Shown here: positions 23,366 through 31,968 of the stretch, one piece after another
Layout of the letters: the number at the start of each line of letters is the position of its first letter
Numbering within the stretch: the first letter of the stretch is position 1
Source of the DNA: Streptomyces sp. NBC_00285
GTDB taxonomy: Bacteria > Actinomycetota > Actinomycetes > Streptomycetales > Streptomycetaceae
Length of the DNA stretch: 64,000 bases
Direction: 5' to 3'
Assembly (NCBI RefSeq): GCF_036174265.1
Contig: NZ_CP108055.1
Coordinates: 744,001 to 808,000 of the forward strand
Position numbers and translations under genes: made by a program
Notes under the pieces: model-generated
What the model saw: the letters and a program-made list of their open reading frames with translations, nothing else
Database searches by the model: none
Told to the model about the DNA's origin: nothing

Positions 23366-25270
23366 ATGCGCGACTTCGCCCTCGCTCCCCGGACCCTCTC
23401 GCGCTTCAGTGGTGGTCTGGCGGACAGCGTCTTCGAGCGGGCGGAGCTCGATCCCACGTTGCCGGTGCTCGCCCGCCGTCCCGAGGGCTCCTCGGCCGGC
23501 TGGCAGGAGGTCACGGCCGTGGAACTGCGGGACGAGGTCCTGGACCTCGCCAAGGGGATGGTGGCCTCCGGGATCTCCCCCGGCCACCGCGTGGCGATCA
23601 TGGCGCGCACCCGTTACGAGTGGACGGTCCTCAGCTACGCGCTGTGGGCGCTCGGCGCCGAGGTCGTGCCGATCTATCCGACGTCGTCGCGCGAGCAGGT
23701 CGAGTGGATCCTGCGGGACGCCGGCTGTGTGGCCGTGGTGGTGGAGGACGAACAGGCCGTGATGACGGTCGGCTCGGTCTGCGCCTCGCTGCCCCGGCTG
23801 CGGCACGTCTGGCAGCTGGACGCGGCCGCGCTGGAGGACCTGACGGAGCTGGGCGAGACGATCCCTCTCGCCACGGTCGAGTCGCTGCGCCGCATCGTGC
23901 TGCCGGACTCCACCGCGGTCGTCGCCTACACCTCCGGCACCACGGGACGCCCGTTGGGCTGCGCGCTCAGTCACCGCGGCCTCGCGAGCCCCTGCGACAC
24001 TCTCCTGGAGGGCTGGGGCCACACCGCTTCGTCGCCGGGACAACAGCCGTCCGTCCTCGCCTTCCTGCCCTTCTCCCATGTGTACGGCCTCATGATCCAG
24101 GGCGTGTGCATCCGGGGCGGTGTGCTCATGGCCCACGAGCCCGACCTCAGCGAGGAGACACTGGCGGCGTCCCTGCAGTCCTTCCGCCCCACGTACTTCT
24201 ACGCCGTCCCCTCGCTCTTCGAGAAGATCTACAAGAACTTCCTGCGCACCGCCCAACAGGCGGGCCGCGGCGCCCTGTTCGAGCGGGCCGCCGACACGGC
24301 ACGCAACTTCGCCCTGGCCTGCGAGCGGCAGCGCCTGGGCGAGGGCCCCGGTCCTGGTCTCGACCTGCGCCTCCAGCACGCCCTGTACGAGCGGACGGTG
24401 TACCGCAGACTGCGAGCAGCGATGGGCGGCCGGGCCCGCCGTGCCACGTCGGGCGGCTCGACCCTCAACCGTGAACTCTCCCTGTTCTACGAGGGCATCG
24501 GACTCTATGTGCACGACGGATACGGCCTCACGGAGACCAGCGGCGGGATCACCATGCAGCCGCTGGGCCGGGAGAAGTCCGGCACCGTCGGCCGGCCCCT
24601 GCCGGGTGTGGACCTGCGGGTGGCGGACGACGGGGAGATCCTGGTGCGCGGGCCGTCGGTCTTCCAGGGCTACGTCAACGACGAGGCCGCCACCCGGGCC
24701 TCGCTGTACGGCGGCTGGCTGGCCACCGGGGACCTCGGGCAGCTGGACGCCGACGGCTATCTGACGATCACCGGCCGCAAGAAGGACATCCTTGTCACCA
24801 CCAGCGGCAAGAGCGTGGCGCCGTCCGCCCTGGAGCACCGGCTGAGGATGCATCCGCTCATCCACCAGGCGGTGGTGGTGGGCGACAACCGGCCGTGTGT
24901 GGGCGCCCTGCTCACCCTGGACCCGGTGTATCTGGCCCACTGGCGCCGGGTGCTGGTGGCGCAACAGGACCTCTCGGCCCGGGAGGCCAGGGAGGAGAAC
25001 GCGCTGCGGGAGGAGATCGGGCGGGCCGTGGCCGCCGCCAACAGCATGGTCTCGCGCTCGGAGTCGATCCGGGTGTTCCGGGTGCTGTCGGAGCCCTTCG
25101 ACCTGGCCAACGGTCTGCTGACGCCGTCGATGAAGCTGCGTCGGGACGAGATCGTGCGCCGGTACGCGTTGGAGATCGACGCGATGTACCAGGCACGCTC
25201 GGCCGGCGCGCGGCGCTACCCGGCGGACGACCTGCTGAGCTGGGACGACTCGGACGACGTGTTCAGGTGA
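23366..25270 (+). CDS. Long-chain fatty acid-CoA ligase-like AMP-forming synthetase
   Basis: A 634-residue ANL-superfamily enzyme of the FACL type. The start MRDFALAP resembles the MREFSLPA opening of relatives and follows AGGAG; ATG 23315 is an alternative 17 codons upstream. Visible motifs are TSGTTGRPLG (P-loop), LPFSHVYG, YGLTETSGG, TGDLGQLDADG, ITGRKKDI and the C-terminal catalytic Lys region in TPSMKLRRDEI. The P-loop lysine of the usual GRPKG is leucine here, which is odd. It should activate a fatty acid with ATP and CoA; chain length is unknown. Confidence 0.86.
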   Translation: MRDFALAPRTLSRFSGGLADSVFERAELDPTLPVLARRPEGSSAGWQEVTAVELRDEVLDLAKGMVASGISPGHRVAIMARTRYEWTVLSYALWALGAEVVPIYPTSSREQVEWILRDAGCVAVVVEDEQAVMTVGSVCASLPRLRHVWQLDAAALEDLTELGETIPLATVESLRRIVLPDSTAVVAYTSGTTGRPLGCALSHRGLASPCDTLLEGWGHTASSPGQQPSVLAFLPFSHVYGLMIQGVCIRGGVLMAHEPDLSEETLAASLQSFRPTYFYAVPSLFEKIYKNFLRTAQQAGRGALFERAADTARNFALACERQRLGEGPGPGLDLRLQHALYERTVYRRLRAAMGGRARRATSGGSTLNRELSLFYEGIGLYVHDGYGLTETSGGITMQPLGREKSGTVGRPLPGVDLRVADDGEILVRGPSVFQGYVNDEAATRASLYGGWLATGDLGQLDADGYLTITGRKKDILVTTSGKSVAPSALEHRLRMHPLIHQAVVVGDNRPCVGALLTLDPVYLAHWRRVLVAQQDLSAREAREENALREEIGRAVAAANSMVSRSESIRVFRVLSEPFDLANGLLTPSMKLRRDEIVRRYALEIDAMYQARSAGARRYPADDLLSWDDSDDVFR

Positions 25271-25307
25271 CCGGTCGCGCGCGGGCCACGTTCGGTGAGG
25301 TCAGGAC

Positions 25308-25332
25308 GATTGGGCGGCGCGCCATCGGGAAC
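25308..25332 (+). promoter_or_regulatory. SigB-type promoter, leaderless, before anti-sigma-like ATPase
   Basis: GATT (25308-25311), 15 nt and GGGAAC (25327-25332) fit the SigB consensus with one change. The GTG start lies 8 nt after the -10, so the mRNA would be leaderless. Confidence 0.6.
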
Positions 25333-25340
25333 ACGGCTCA

Positions 25341-25835
25341 GTGGCGACACAGAGAGAACGAGACAGACAGCCGTGTTTGACGCCGGGCCGCGAGAGCGGC
25401 CGGGCAACCGAGCCGCGTAGGGACGAGACACTGACTTCCGAGGCGATTCCGAGCCGCACCACCCGTTTCGCGGGCGAACCGCAAGGTGTGACGGGTGCGC
25501 GGCTCGCTGCCGAGGAATTCCTGTACAACCTGGGCGAGAGCGTGCCTCCTTCGAGCCCCGAGCACTGGGACGACATCCTGCTGGTCGTCACCGAACTCGC
25601 CGCCAACGCCGTCCAGTACGCCCCCGGCCCCTTCGCCCTGCGCATGCGCCGGACCTTCGACGGCGTGCATGTGACCGTGCGCGACACCAGCACGACGCCG
25701 CCCGCACCCCGCTCCTTCGATCCCCGCACCGGTGGCGGGGGCATCGGCTGGCACCTGATCCACGCGCTGTGCGACCAGGTCAGCGTGGTGACGGACGAGC
25801 GCGGCAAGGACGTGCACGTCTTTCTTCCGTGGTGA
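25341..25835 (+). CDS. HATPase_c protein, RsbW-type anti-sigma candidate
   Basis: A 164-residue protein with a ~35-residue charged extension followed by a GHKL ATPase domain. The N-box is VVTELAANAVQYAPG, G1 is TVRDTSTTPP and G2 is GGGGIGWHLIHALC. These are well kept, so ATP binding and serine-kinase activity on a STAS antagonist, or sigma binding, are plausible. No STAS anti-anti-sigma gene is in the window. A SigB-type promoter sits immediately upstream, the expected feedback for an anti-sigma of that sigma class. Confidence 0.82.
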   Translation: MATQRERDRQPCLTPGRESGRATEPRRDETLTSEAIPSRTTRFAGEPQGVTGARLAAEEFLYNLGESVPPSSPEHWDDILLVVTELAANAVQYAPGPFALRMRRTFDGVHVTVRDTSTTPPAPRSFDPRTGGGGIGWHLIHALCDQVSVVTDERGKDVHVFLPW

Positions 25836-25851
25836 CCTGCCCCGGGGCCGG

Positions 25852-26211
25852 TCAGGCCGTGGCCGCGAGCCGCAGATAGTAGGCACCGACCGCCGAGAGG
25901 TACTCGCGGTCCCTGGTCTCGCTGTCGGTCCCGAAGCGGGGTGCCGCCTTCACCTCGGATCCGGTGCAGGCCAGCGTGACCCGCCGGCCTTCGGTGTCGA
26001 TGCCGATGACCACGCCCACCGGTACCAGAACGCTCCTGCCGAAGACCCACACACCCGTGTCGACGACGAGGTGGCCCATCCCGTGCGGAGCGGCCTGCCG
26101 GCCCACCCGTCCGATCGTGCCGTCGCTCGCGACGACGCTGAAGCCCTCCAGGTCCTGTCCCTCGACGTATCCGCTGTCCTGCGCGTACGACCAGATTCTG
26201 TCGGTGGTCAC
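25852..26211 (-). CDS. PRC-barrel domain protein
   Basis: A 119-residue protein starting at GTG 26211 behind AAAGGAG. Residues ~10-75 resemble a PRC-barrel: GQDLEGFSVVASDGTIGRVG, then LVVDTGVWVFGRSVLVPVGV. The C-terminal tail contains RDREYLSAVGAYYL. PRC-barrels occur in stress-associated proteins of actinobacteria and in RNA maturation and photosystem assembly factors; the role here is unknown. It is convergent with the ATPase gene, 16 nt away, and divergent from the NADH dehydrogenase gene. Confidence 0.72.
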   Translation of the reverse strand: MTTDRIWSYAQDSGYVEGQDLEGFSVVASDGTIGRVGRQAAPHGMGHLVVDTGVWVFGRSVLVPVGVVIGIDTEGRRVTLACTGSEVKAAPRFGTDSETRDREYLSAVGAYYLRLAATA

Positions 26212-26280
26212 GCTGCTCCTTTCCTGTTCGAGCGCTGTGCGGGTCCCGGCGGTCCGCTGCGTCCGGGCCCACAGCACCAA

Positions 26281-26305
26281 TTACCCTTCTGTCGCACGCG
26301 CATTC
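26281..26305 (-). promoter_or_regulatory. SigB-type promoter before the PRC-barrel gene
   Basis: On the minus strand GAAT (26305-26302), 15 nt, then GGGTAA (26286-26281) matches the SigB consensus except the last base. It lies 70 nt upstream of GTG 26211. Confidence 0.6.
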
Positions 26306-26346
26306 GGCAACGGCCCCCTGACATGCGGTGTCCTGACGTCCGGTCC

Positions 26347-26377
26347 GTGCACCTCCTTCACCTTTCTCCCGGTGCAC
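26347..26377. promoter_or_regulatory. Inverted repeat between PRC-barrel and NDH genes
   Basis: GTGCACC (26347-26353) and GGTGCAC (26371-26377) are perfect inverted 7-mers separated by 17 nt in the divergent control region. It is not a recognisable Rex operator. Confidence 0.35.
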
Positions 26378-26412
26378 TTTCAGGCCAGGGCGGGCATGGT
26401 GGTCCTCGACGC

Positions 26413-26436
26413 GTTTCGTCACGCCCCCGCGGGCAG
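26413..26436 (+). promoter_or_regulatory. Weak SigB-like promoter before the NDH gene
   Basis: GTTT (26413-26416), 14 nt, GGGCAG (26431-26436). The -10 keeps four of six consensus bases and resembles the candidate before sigma factor 2. It is 52 nt from the start codon. Confidence 0.35.
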
Positions 26437-26488
26437 ACGAAGGACGTTCGAGGCAGACCGCCTGGAGCCGCAGAAAGGGATGAAAACC

Positions 26489-27856
26489 GTGACACGACCC
26501 AGGATCCTGGTGGTTGGCGCCGGCTTCGCCGGTGTCGAGTGCGTTCGCCGACTGGAGCGGAAGCTCTCCCCGGACGAAGCCGACGTCACCCTGGTGACGC
26601 CGTTCGCCTACCAGCTCTACCTCCCGTTGCTGCCCCAGGTCGCCTCCGGCGTGCTGACGCCGCAGTCGATCGCCGTTTCCCTGCGCCGCAGCAAGAAGTA
26701 CCGCACCCGGATCATTCCGGGCGGCGCGATCGGCGTGGACGTCAAGTCCAAGGTGTGCGTGATCCGCACCATCACCGACGAGATCGTCAACGAGCCGTAC
26801 GACTACATCGTGCTGGCTCCCGGCAGCGTCACCCGTACCTTCGACATCCCCGGCCTCACCGACCACGCGTTCGGCATGAAGAGCCTCGCGGAAGCCGCCT
26901 ACGTCCGCGACCACGTCATCTCCCAGCTGGACCTCGCCGACGCCAGCCAGGACGAGGCGGAGCGCGCCTCACGGCTCCAGTTCGTGGTCGTCGGCGGCGG
27001 TTACGCCGGTACCGAGACCGCGGCCTGTCTGCAGAAGCTCACCCACGCCGCCGTCAAGCGCTATCCGCGTCTCGACCCGGCGCTCATCAAGTGGCACCTG
27101 ATCGACATCGCCCCGAAGCTGATGCCCGAACTCGGCGACAAGCTGGGCAGCAGCGCCCAGGAGGTTCTGCGCAAGCGCGGTATCGACATCTCGCTGGGCG
27201 TCTCCATCGCGAAGGCGGGGCCGGAGGAGGTCACCTTCACCGACGGGCGGGTCGTTCCCACCCGCACGCTGATCTGGACCGCCGGAGTGGTGGCGAGCCC
27301 GCTCATCGCCACGCTCGGCGCGGAGACGGTCCGGGGCCGGCTCGCGGTCGCCGCCGAGATGAACCTCCCGGGCCACGACGGGGTCTTCGCGCTCGGCGAC
27401 GCCGCCGCGGTGCCCGACAAGGCCAAGGAGCAGCAGGACGCGATCTGCCCGCCCACCGCACAGCACGCGATGCGGCAGGGCAGGCACGTGGCCGACAACG
27501 TCATCGCCACGCTGCGGGGCGGCACGCTCGCGCCGTACGTCCACAAGGACCTCGGTCTCGTGGTCGACCTGGGCGGCAAGGACGCCGTGTCCAAGCCGCT
27601 GGGCATCGAACTGCGCGGCGTGCCCGCTCAGGCCGTCGCCCGCGGCTACCACTGGTCGGCGCTACGCACCAACGTCGCCAAGACGCGCGTGATGACCAAC
27701 TGGCTGCTCAACGCGATCGCGGGGGACGACTTCGTCCGGACCGGTTTCCAGGCCCGCAAGCCCGCCAAGTTGAAGGACTTCGAGTACACGGACGCGTATC
27801 TGACGCCGGAACAGGTCAAGGCACAGGTCGAGGGGACGAAGCAGCTGGACCAGTAG
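26489..27856 (+). CDS. Type II NADH dehydrogenase (NAD(P)/FAD-dependent oxidoreductase)
   Basis: A 455-residue flavoprotein. The FAD-binding ILVVGAGFAGVE opens the protein and the second Rossmann motif VVVGGGYAGTE lies near residue 170. The C-terminal FAD contact is HDGVFALGDAAAVPD. The layout and AYQLYLPLLPQVASGVL match NDH-2 enzymes, which move electrons from NADH to quinone without pumping protons. GTG 26489 is chosen because AAAGG is then 9-10 nt away; ATG 26480 is too close. It is divergent from the PRC-barrel gene. Confidence 0.88.
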   Translation: MTRPRILVVGAGFAGVECVRRLERKLSPDEADVTLVTPFAYQLYLPLLPQVASGVLTPQSIAVSLRRSKKYRTRIIPGGAIGVDVKSKVCVIRTITDEIVNEPYDYIVLAPGSVTRTFDIPGLTDHAFGMKSLAEAAYVRDHVISQLDLADASQDEAERASRLQFVVVGGGYAGTETAACLQKLTHAAVKRYPRLDPALIKWHLIDIAPKLMPELGDKLGSSAQEVLRKRGIDISLGVSIAKAGPEEVTFTDGRVVPTRTLIWTAGVVASPLIATLGAETVRGRLAVAAEMNLPGHDGVFALGDAAAVPDKAKEQQDAICPPTAQHAMRQGRHVADNVIATLRGGTLAPYVHKDLGLVVDLGGKDAVSKPLGIELRGVPAQAVARGYHWSALRTNVAKTRVMTNWLLNAIAGDDFVRTGFQARKPAKLKDFEYTDAYLTPEQVKAQVEGTKQLDQ

Positions 27857-27950
27857 AGGTGACGCACGCCACTGAGGATCGTCGATCGGTTTCCGGCCGG
27901 TCGACGGTCACAGGAGGGACGGCACAGCGCCCCTGCGAAAGGACACCACC

Positions 27951-28091
27951 ATGGCCGAGACCGTGAAGGGCCCCGCGAGCTACTTCCCCTCGATCGAGAA
28001 GAAGTACGGCCGCCCGATCCCCGAGTGGCAGGACCTCATCCGCGCCAATGCCCTGGTCGCCCACACGCTCGCGGAGACCGGAGGGAAGTGA
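27951..28091 (+). CDS. Truncated DUF4287-like protein with internal deletion
   Basis: A 46-residue frame starts at ATG 27951 behind AAAGGA. It reads KGPASYFPSIEKKYGRP, then EWQDLIR, then directly ANALVAHTLAE. From memory of the family, DUF4287 proteins have about 24 residues between DLIR and ANALVAHT, including a KHMELV...LKTEHGLGHGH segment, which is absent here. The deletion is in frame and keeps both ends. The gene follows the NADH dehydrogenase by 94 nt. It may be non-functional or a mini-protein. Confidence 0.6.
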   Translation: MAETVKGPASYFPSIEKKYGRPIPEWQDLIRANALVAHTLAETGGK

Positions 28092-28093
28092 TG

Positions 28094-28158
28094 TCACTCC
28101 GCCGTGCCATGCTGGAAACGGATCATGACGTGACACGGGAGTGAGTACGGCGGAGTGA
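28094..28158. promoter_or_regulatory. 12-bp perfect inverted repeat covering the FUSC start
   Basis: TCACTCCGCCGT (28094-28105) and ACGGCGGAGTGA (28147-28158) are perfect inverted copies 41 nt apart. The right arm contains the GTG start at 28155 and the GGAG-like sequence before it, so pairing in the mRNA would hide the start. As DNA it could be a paired operator. Confidence 0.5.
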
Positions 28159-30386
28159 ACACAGCAAGGCTGCGCGATCGGGTCGCGGCGTCCGACCCCG
28201 GGCTGCTGCGGCTGGCCGCCGGCCTGCGCACGGTGGGCGCGATCGCGCTCACACTCGTCGTGCTCGCTCTGCTGGGGATGAGCGTCCCGCATCTGGTGGC
28301 GGGCGCGATCGCGGCGATGGTCGCGACCTTCGCCATCCGCGAGAAGCAGCGCCGCCCGCAGGCCGTGACGCTCGCCCTGGGCCTCCCGGTGGCGCTGGCC
28401 TCCATGTCGCTCGGCGCCCTGCTGAGCTCCCGTGTCCTGGCGGGTGACCTCTTCTTCGTCGTGCTGATCTTCTGTGCCGTCTACGGGCGCCGCTTCGGCG
28501 ACCGGGGCACCGCGCTCGGCCTGATCGGCTTCCAGGTCTACTTCGTGTCCCTGTTCGTCGGCGCCACCGTCTCCGGCCTGCCCGAGCTGTACGGCGTCCT
28601 CGGCGTCGCCTTCTCGTGCAGTGCGGCTGCCCGCTTCCTGCTCGTACCGGAGACTCCCGCGGGCCTCCTCGAACGCCTGCGAGAGGCCTTCCGGGCCCGG
28701 CTGGCCCAACTGGTGTCCGCCCAGCTGCAGCTGCTGGACGCCGGGCCCGGGGAGATCGACGAGGCGCTGTCGGACGTACGCGAGGGGACAGCGCGGCTGC
28801 ACGAGACGGCGCTGATGATCCAGGGACGGCTGGAGGAGGGCACCTCCGACGCGGGCACCGCGCGGCTCGTGCAGCGGCGGATCGCGGACGCCGAGATCGC
28901 CGCCGAGCGGCTCGGCCTGCTGCTCCTGACGGCCCGCAGCGCCGAGCGGGCGGACACGCTGACGCTGCACCTGCCGGGTGCGCCCGCACCGCGGGCGGGT
29001 CGGATGCCCGGCCGGGACGAGGCGATGGGCATGGTGCGCCGCGATCTCGAGGCGCTACGGCTGCTGGTACTGCGCCCCGTCGCCGCCCGGACCGGTACCG
29101 CCGTGTCGCAGGTCCGCAACCGGCTCCTCGGCTACCGCGAGGAGGAGAACCTGCCGCCCGCGCCGCCCGCGGTCCAGGACGTCCTGCGGGGCATCGGCGA
29201 GGCCGCCCGTGCGGTGCTGGGCCTCAGGATCGCCCTGGACGGGCCGCAGGACGAGTCGGACGACTCCCCCGCGACGGCCCGCTCACGCGAGGAACTGGAC
29301 GCCGAGGACGCCGTCATCGACGCCGGTGAGGAGGAAGCCGAGGCGCAGGAGGAGCTCAGCGGGCTCAGGCGGCCCACGACCCGGGCCGCGGTGCAGGTCG
29401 CCGTGGGGTCCTCGCTCGCCATCGTCGGCGGCGAGTTCCTGTCCAGCCAGCGCTGGTACTGGGCGGTGCTGACCTGCTGGATCGTCTTCATCAACACCGC
29501 GTCCACGGGCGAGATCCTGGTCAAGGGCTACCGCCGGCTGGTGGGCACCGTCCTCGGCGTGCTGGCCGGGATCGTGCTGGCGGGGGCGGTGGGGCAGCAC
29601 ACCTGGACGGCGTTCGCCCTGGTGCTGGTGCTGGTGTTCGCGATGTTCTACACCGCGCCGCTGTCCTACACACTCATGTCGTTCTTCGTCACCGCCGCAC
29701 TGGGCCTGCTCTACACCCTGCTGCACACCTACAGCCTCTCGGTGCTGTTGCTGCGCGTCGAGGAGACCGCGCTCGGCGCGGCCTGCGGGGTGATCGCGGC
29801 GGCGTTCGTCCTGCCGGTGCGCACGGACCGCCGTACGAACGAACTGCTCGTCACCGTCCTGGAGCGGCTCGACGAGGTCACCGAGGCCGCTGTGGACCAG
29901 CTCAGCGGCGGTTCCCCCGTCGACCTGCTCGACCAGGCGCGCGACCTGGACCAGTCGCTGGCCGACCTGCGGGCGGCCACCAAGCCGCTCACGCACCCGA
30001 TCACGCCGCTGCGGGCCCGGCGCGACACGGCACGCTATGTCGTGGCGCTGCTGGAGACCTGCGCGTACCACGCGCGCTCGCTGGCGGCCACGGCCGAGCT
30101 GCTGCCCACGCATCCCTCGATCGCGGCGGATCCCCGGCTGCGCCGGGCCGGCCGGCGCATCGGGGACAACATCAGGGCGATCGCGGCGCATGTCGCCGAC
30201 GAGCGCTCCACCGCCGAGGTCGAGACCGGGCCGAGCATCGCGTCCCTCCTGGACACCGACGTCCCCGGCATCGCGCGCTACGGCCGGGTCACCGACCGCG
30301 TGCTGCGGCACGTCCAGCGGCTGGACGAGACCCTGGTGGGTCTGGCCCGGCCGCTGAACGTGCCGGTCGCAGCGCCGAAACGATAG
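28155..30386 (+). CDS. FUSC-family membrane protein (aromatic acid exporter-like)
   Basis: A 743-residue protein with two membrane blocks. The first (~residues 30-175) has five to six helices. A long cytoplasmic segment rich in Arg/Glu follows. A second block (~residues 410-560) starts FLSSQRWYWAVLTCWIVF and contains LVGTVLGVLAG, the FUSC signature region. C-terminal ~170 residues are cytoplasmic helices. Relatives include AaeB-type efflux carriers and YccS. The GTG start is embedded in an inverted repeat. The substrate is unknown; export of aromatic acids is inferred from family only. Confidence 0.82.
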   Translation: MNTARLRDRVAASDPGLLRLAAGLRTVGAIALTLVVLALLGMSVPHLVAGAIAAMVATFAIREKQRRPQAVTLALGLPVALASMSLGALLSSRVLAGDLFFVVLIFCAVYGRRFGDRGTALGLIGFQVYFVSLFVGATVSGLPELYGVLGVAFSCSAAARFLLVPETPAGLLERLREAFRARLAQLVSAQLQLLDAGPGEIDEALSDVREGTARLHETALMIQGRLEEGTSDAGTARLVQRRIADAEIAAERLGLLLLTARSAERADTLTLHLPGAPAPRAGRMPGRDEAMGMVRRDLEALRLLVLRPVAARTGTAVSQVRNRLLGYREEENLPPAPPAVQDVLRGIGEAARAVLGLRIALDGPQDESDDSPATARSREELDAEDAVIDAGEEEAEAQEELSGLRRPTTRAAVQVAVGSSLAIVGGEFLSSQRWYWAVLTCWIVFINTASTGEILVKGYRRLVGTVLGVLAGIVLAGAVGQHTWTAFALVLVLVFAMFYTAPLSYTLMSFFVTAALGLLYTLLHTYSLSVLLLRVEETALGAACGVIAAAFVLPVRTDRRTNELLVTVLERLDEVTEAAVDQLSGGSPVDLLDQARDLDQSLADLRAATKPLTHPITPLRARRDTARYVVALLETCAYHARSLAATAELLPTHPSIAADPRLRRAGRRIGDNIRAIAAHVADERSTAEVETGPSIASLLDTDVPGIARYGRVTDRVLRHVQRLDETLVGLARPLNVPVAAPKR

Positions 30387-30396
30387 GGCACGGCGC

Positions 30397-30828
30397 TCAG
30401 AGATCCGTGGGCAGGTTGCTGACCTCTGCGATGCCGCGCAGTTCCTCGTCGGTCTGCCGGCGCTCACGGATGTAGTCGGCGATCTCGCCGAGGCGCTCCG
30501 GATCGGCCGCGGTGTCCGCGTCGGTGACCACCCGGACGGGGCCGGTGTCGTCGACGTGCAGCTCGACCACCTTGTTGTCCAGGCGGCCGGTGACAGCGGT
30601 GGCGATGACCAGGGCGGCCTCGTCTCGGATCTCCTGGGGCAGCCCGTCCTCCTGGGCGTCCTCCAGGGCGAAGTCCAGGGCGGGCAGTTGATGTTCGTCG
30701 ATCGCCTGCAGGACCGGACGGACCACGCTGAGCAGCAGCTCGTAGTCCTTCGAGGCCATGCGGATGCGTAGCAGGTCCAGGTAGACGTCCACGGGCCTAC
30801 CGTCGGGCGGAAGCTCGGGTTGGTTCAT
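30397..30828 (-). CDS. Conserved-looking hypothetical protein
   Basis: A 143-residue acidic soluble protein beginning MNQPELPPDGRPVDVYLDLL. It is mostly helical with one strand pair (NKVVELHVDDTGPVRVVTD). I do not recognise the family. ATG 30828 has only GAAGGG before it and lies 28 nt after the DUF1206 gene, so it is probably expressed from the same transcript. It is convergent with the FUSC gene, 10 nt apart. Confidence 0.6.
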   Translation of the reverse strand: MNQPELPPDGRPVDVYLDLLRIRMASKDYELLLSVVRPVLQAIDEHQLPALDFALEDAQEDGLPQEIRDEAALVIATAVTGRLDNKVVELHVDDTGPVRVVTDADTAADPERLGEIADYIRERRQTDEELRGIAEVSNLPTDL

Positions 30829-30856
30829 GCCCTTCGGGTTCCCCGCGTCCGGCCGG

Positions 30857-31690
30857 TCAGACCCGCCGCCAGCGTGCCATCGCGAACGAGAACACCCCGA
30901 ACAACACGAACCCCGCGGCGACACAGACGAGCAGCCACGGCCCCAGCGGGGTGTCGGAGAACGAGCGGAGCGTGTCGTCGAGCCCCTTCACCTTCTTGGG
31001 CTCGTAGTCGACTGCGGCGCGGACGGCAGAAACACCCGCCGCGGCGAACACCGCGCCGCGCGCCACTCCGCCGCCCACCCCCGTCACGTCGACGAGCTTC
31101 CTGATCCGCGGGCCCATCTCGGCAAGCTTCAGCTTGTCGTGGAAGGACCGGCGCACCGCCTGCACGGCGATCCAGACACCGGCTGCCGCGACACCGACGC
31201 CGGCGGCGCCCACCAGCCACTGTCCGCCGGTCACCCCGAGGGCCCGTGCGGTGATGTCCTTGGACTGCTTGTCGCTCGATCCACCGCTGCCGGTGCCGAC
31301 GGCAAAGGACAGTACGGAGTAGGCGACGAACGAGTAGAAGACGCAGCGGACCGCTGACAGCGCTCGTTTTCCCGCCTTGCGGCCGTCAGGTCCGACGGCG
31401 CCGAACAGGACCTCCGACAGCCGCCACAGGGCCATTCCGACGAGCCCGATGCCCAGTGCCCACAGGATGACGGAACCGAAGGGCTTGTCGGCGACCGCGG
31501 CGAGAGCGCCTCCGCGGTCGGCCTGGTGCTCGCCCTCGCCGAAGGCGATCTGCAGCGCCAGCACGCCGACCAGTAGATAGATCACACCGCGGGCGGTGAA
31601 ACCGGCGCGGGCGGCACCTTCCGTGACGGAGCCGCGTGCCGCGCGGCCGGCGTTGGACCGGCCGGTCTGAGCCATGGAGCTCGTGTTCAT
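30857..31690 (-). CDS. DUF1206 membrane protein
   Basis: A 277-residue protein with six hydrophobic segments in three repeated pairs: ARGVIYLLVGVLALQIAFG near the N-terminus, a second around GVTGGQWLVGAAGVGV, and a third around GGGVARGAVFAAAGVSAVR. The recurring R-G-x-[IV] entry to each pair is typical of DUF1206. The function is unknown, though the family often sits with stress genes in actinobacteria. ATG 31690 has AGGAGG upstream. It heads a two-gene unit after the sigma-DUF5133 pair. Confidence 0.85.
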   Translation of the reverse strand: MNTSSMAQTGRSNAGRAARGSVTEGAARAGFTARGVIYLLVGVLALQIAFGEGEHQADRGGALAAVADKPFGSVILWALGIGLVGMALWRLSEVLFGAVGPDGRKAGKRALSAVRCVFYSFVAYSVLSFAVGTGSGGSSDKQSKDITARALGVTGGQWLVGAAGVGVAAAGVWIAVQAVRRSFHDKLKLAEMGPRIRKLVDVTGVGGGVARGAVFAAAGVSAVRAAVDYEPKKVKGLDDTLRSFSDTPLGPWLLVCVAAGFVLFGVFSFAMARWRRV

Positions 31691-31744
31691 GTCGACCTCC
31701 TGGAATCCGGATGCCCGGGTGACGGGTGTTCGTGCGGCATGCGG

Positions 31745-31963
31745 TCAGTCGCCCAGTCGCGCGCGCTCGGGCATGGCCGCGAGCAGACGGTGGGCGGTTT
31801 CCAGGGCCACCCGGACGTCCCGGGTGCCGGTCGACACACAGAGCGTGTAAGCGAGGTCCCTCGCCCGCTGGCTCGGATCGGCCGCCGTCGTGGCCTGCTC
31901 GGCCCGCAGTTCCTCGTACTCGTCGACGAGGCGGCGCAGGAACGTGGGGTCGGGTATCAGCAT
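31745..31963 (-). CDS. DUF5133-domain protein (copy 2), coupled to sigma factor 2
   Basis: A 72-residue protein beginning MLIPDPTFLRRLVDEYEELR and containing LAYTLCVSTGTRDVRVAL, the DUF5133 core. ATG 31963 is preferred because GAGGAG, inside the last codons of the sigma gene, is 8 nt upstream; GTG 31972 overlapping the sigma stop is an alternative. The two genes are translationally coupled, so this small protein may act on or with the sigma factor, which is inference. Confidence 0.75.
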   Translation of the reverse strand: MLIPDPTFLRRLVDEYEELRAEQATTAADPSQRARDLAYTLCVSTGTRDVRVALETAHRLLAAMPERARLGD

Positions 31964-31968
31964 CTGGT

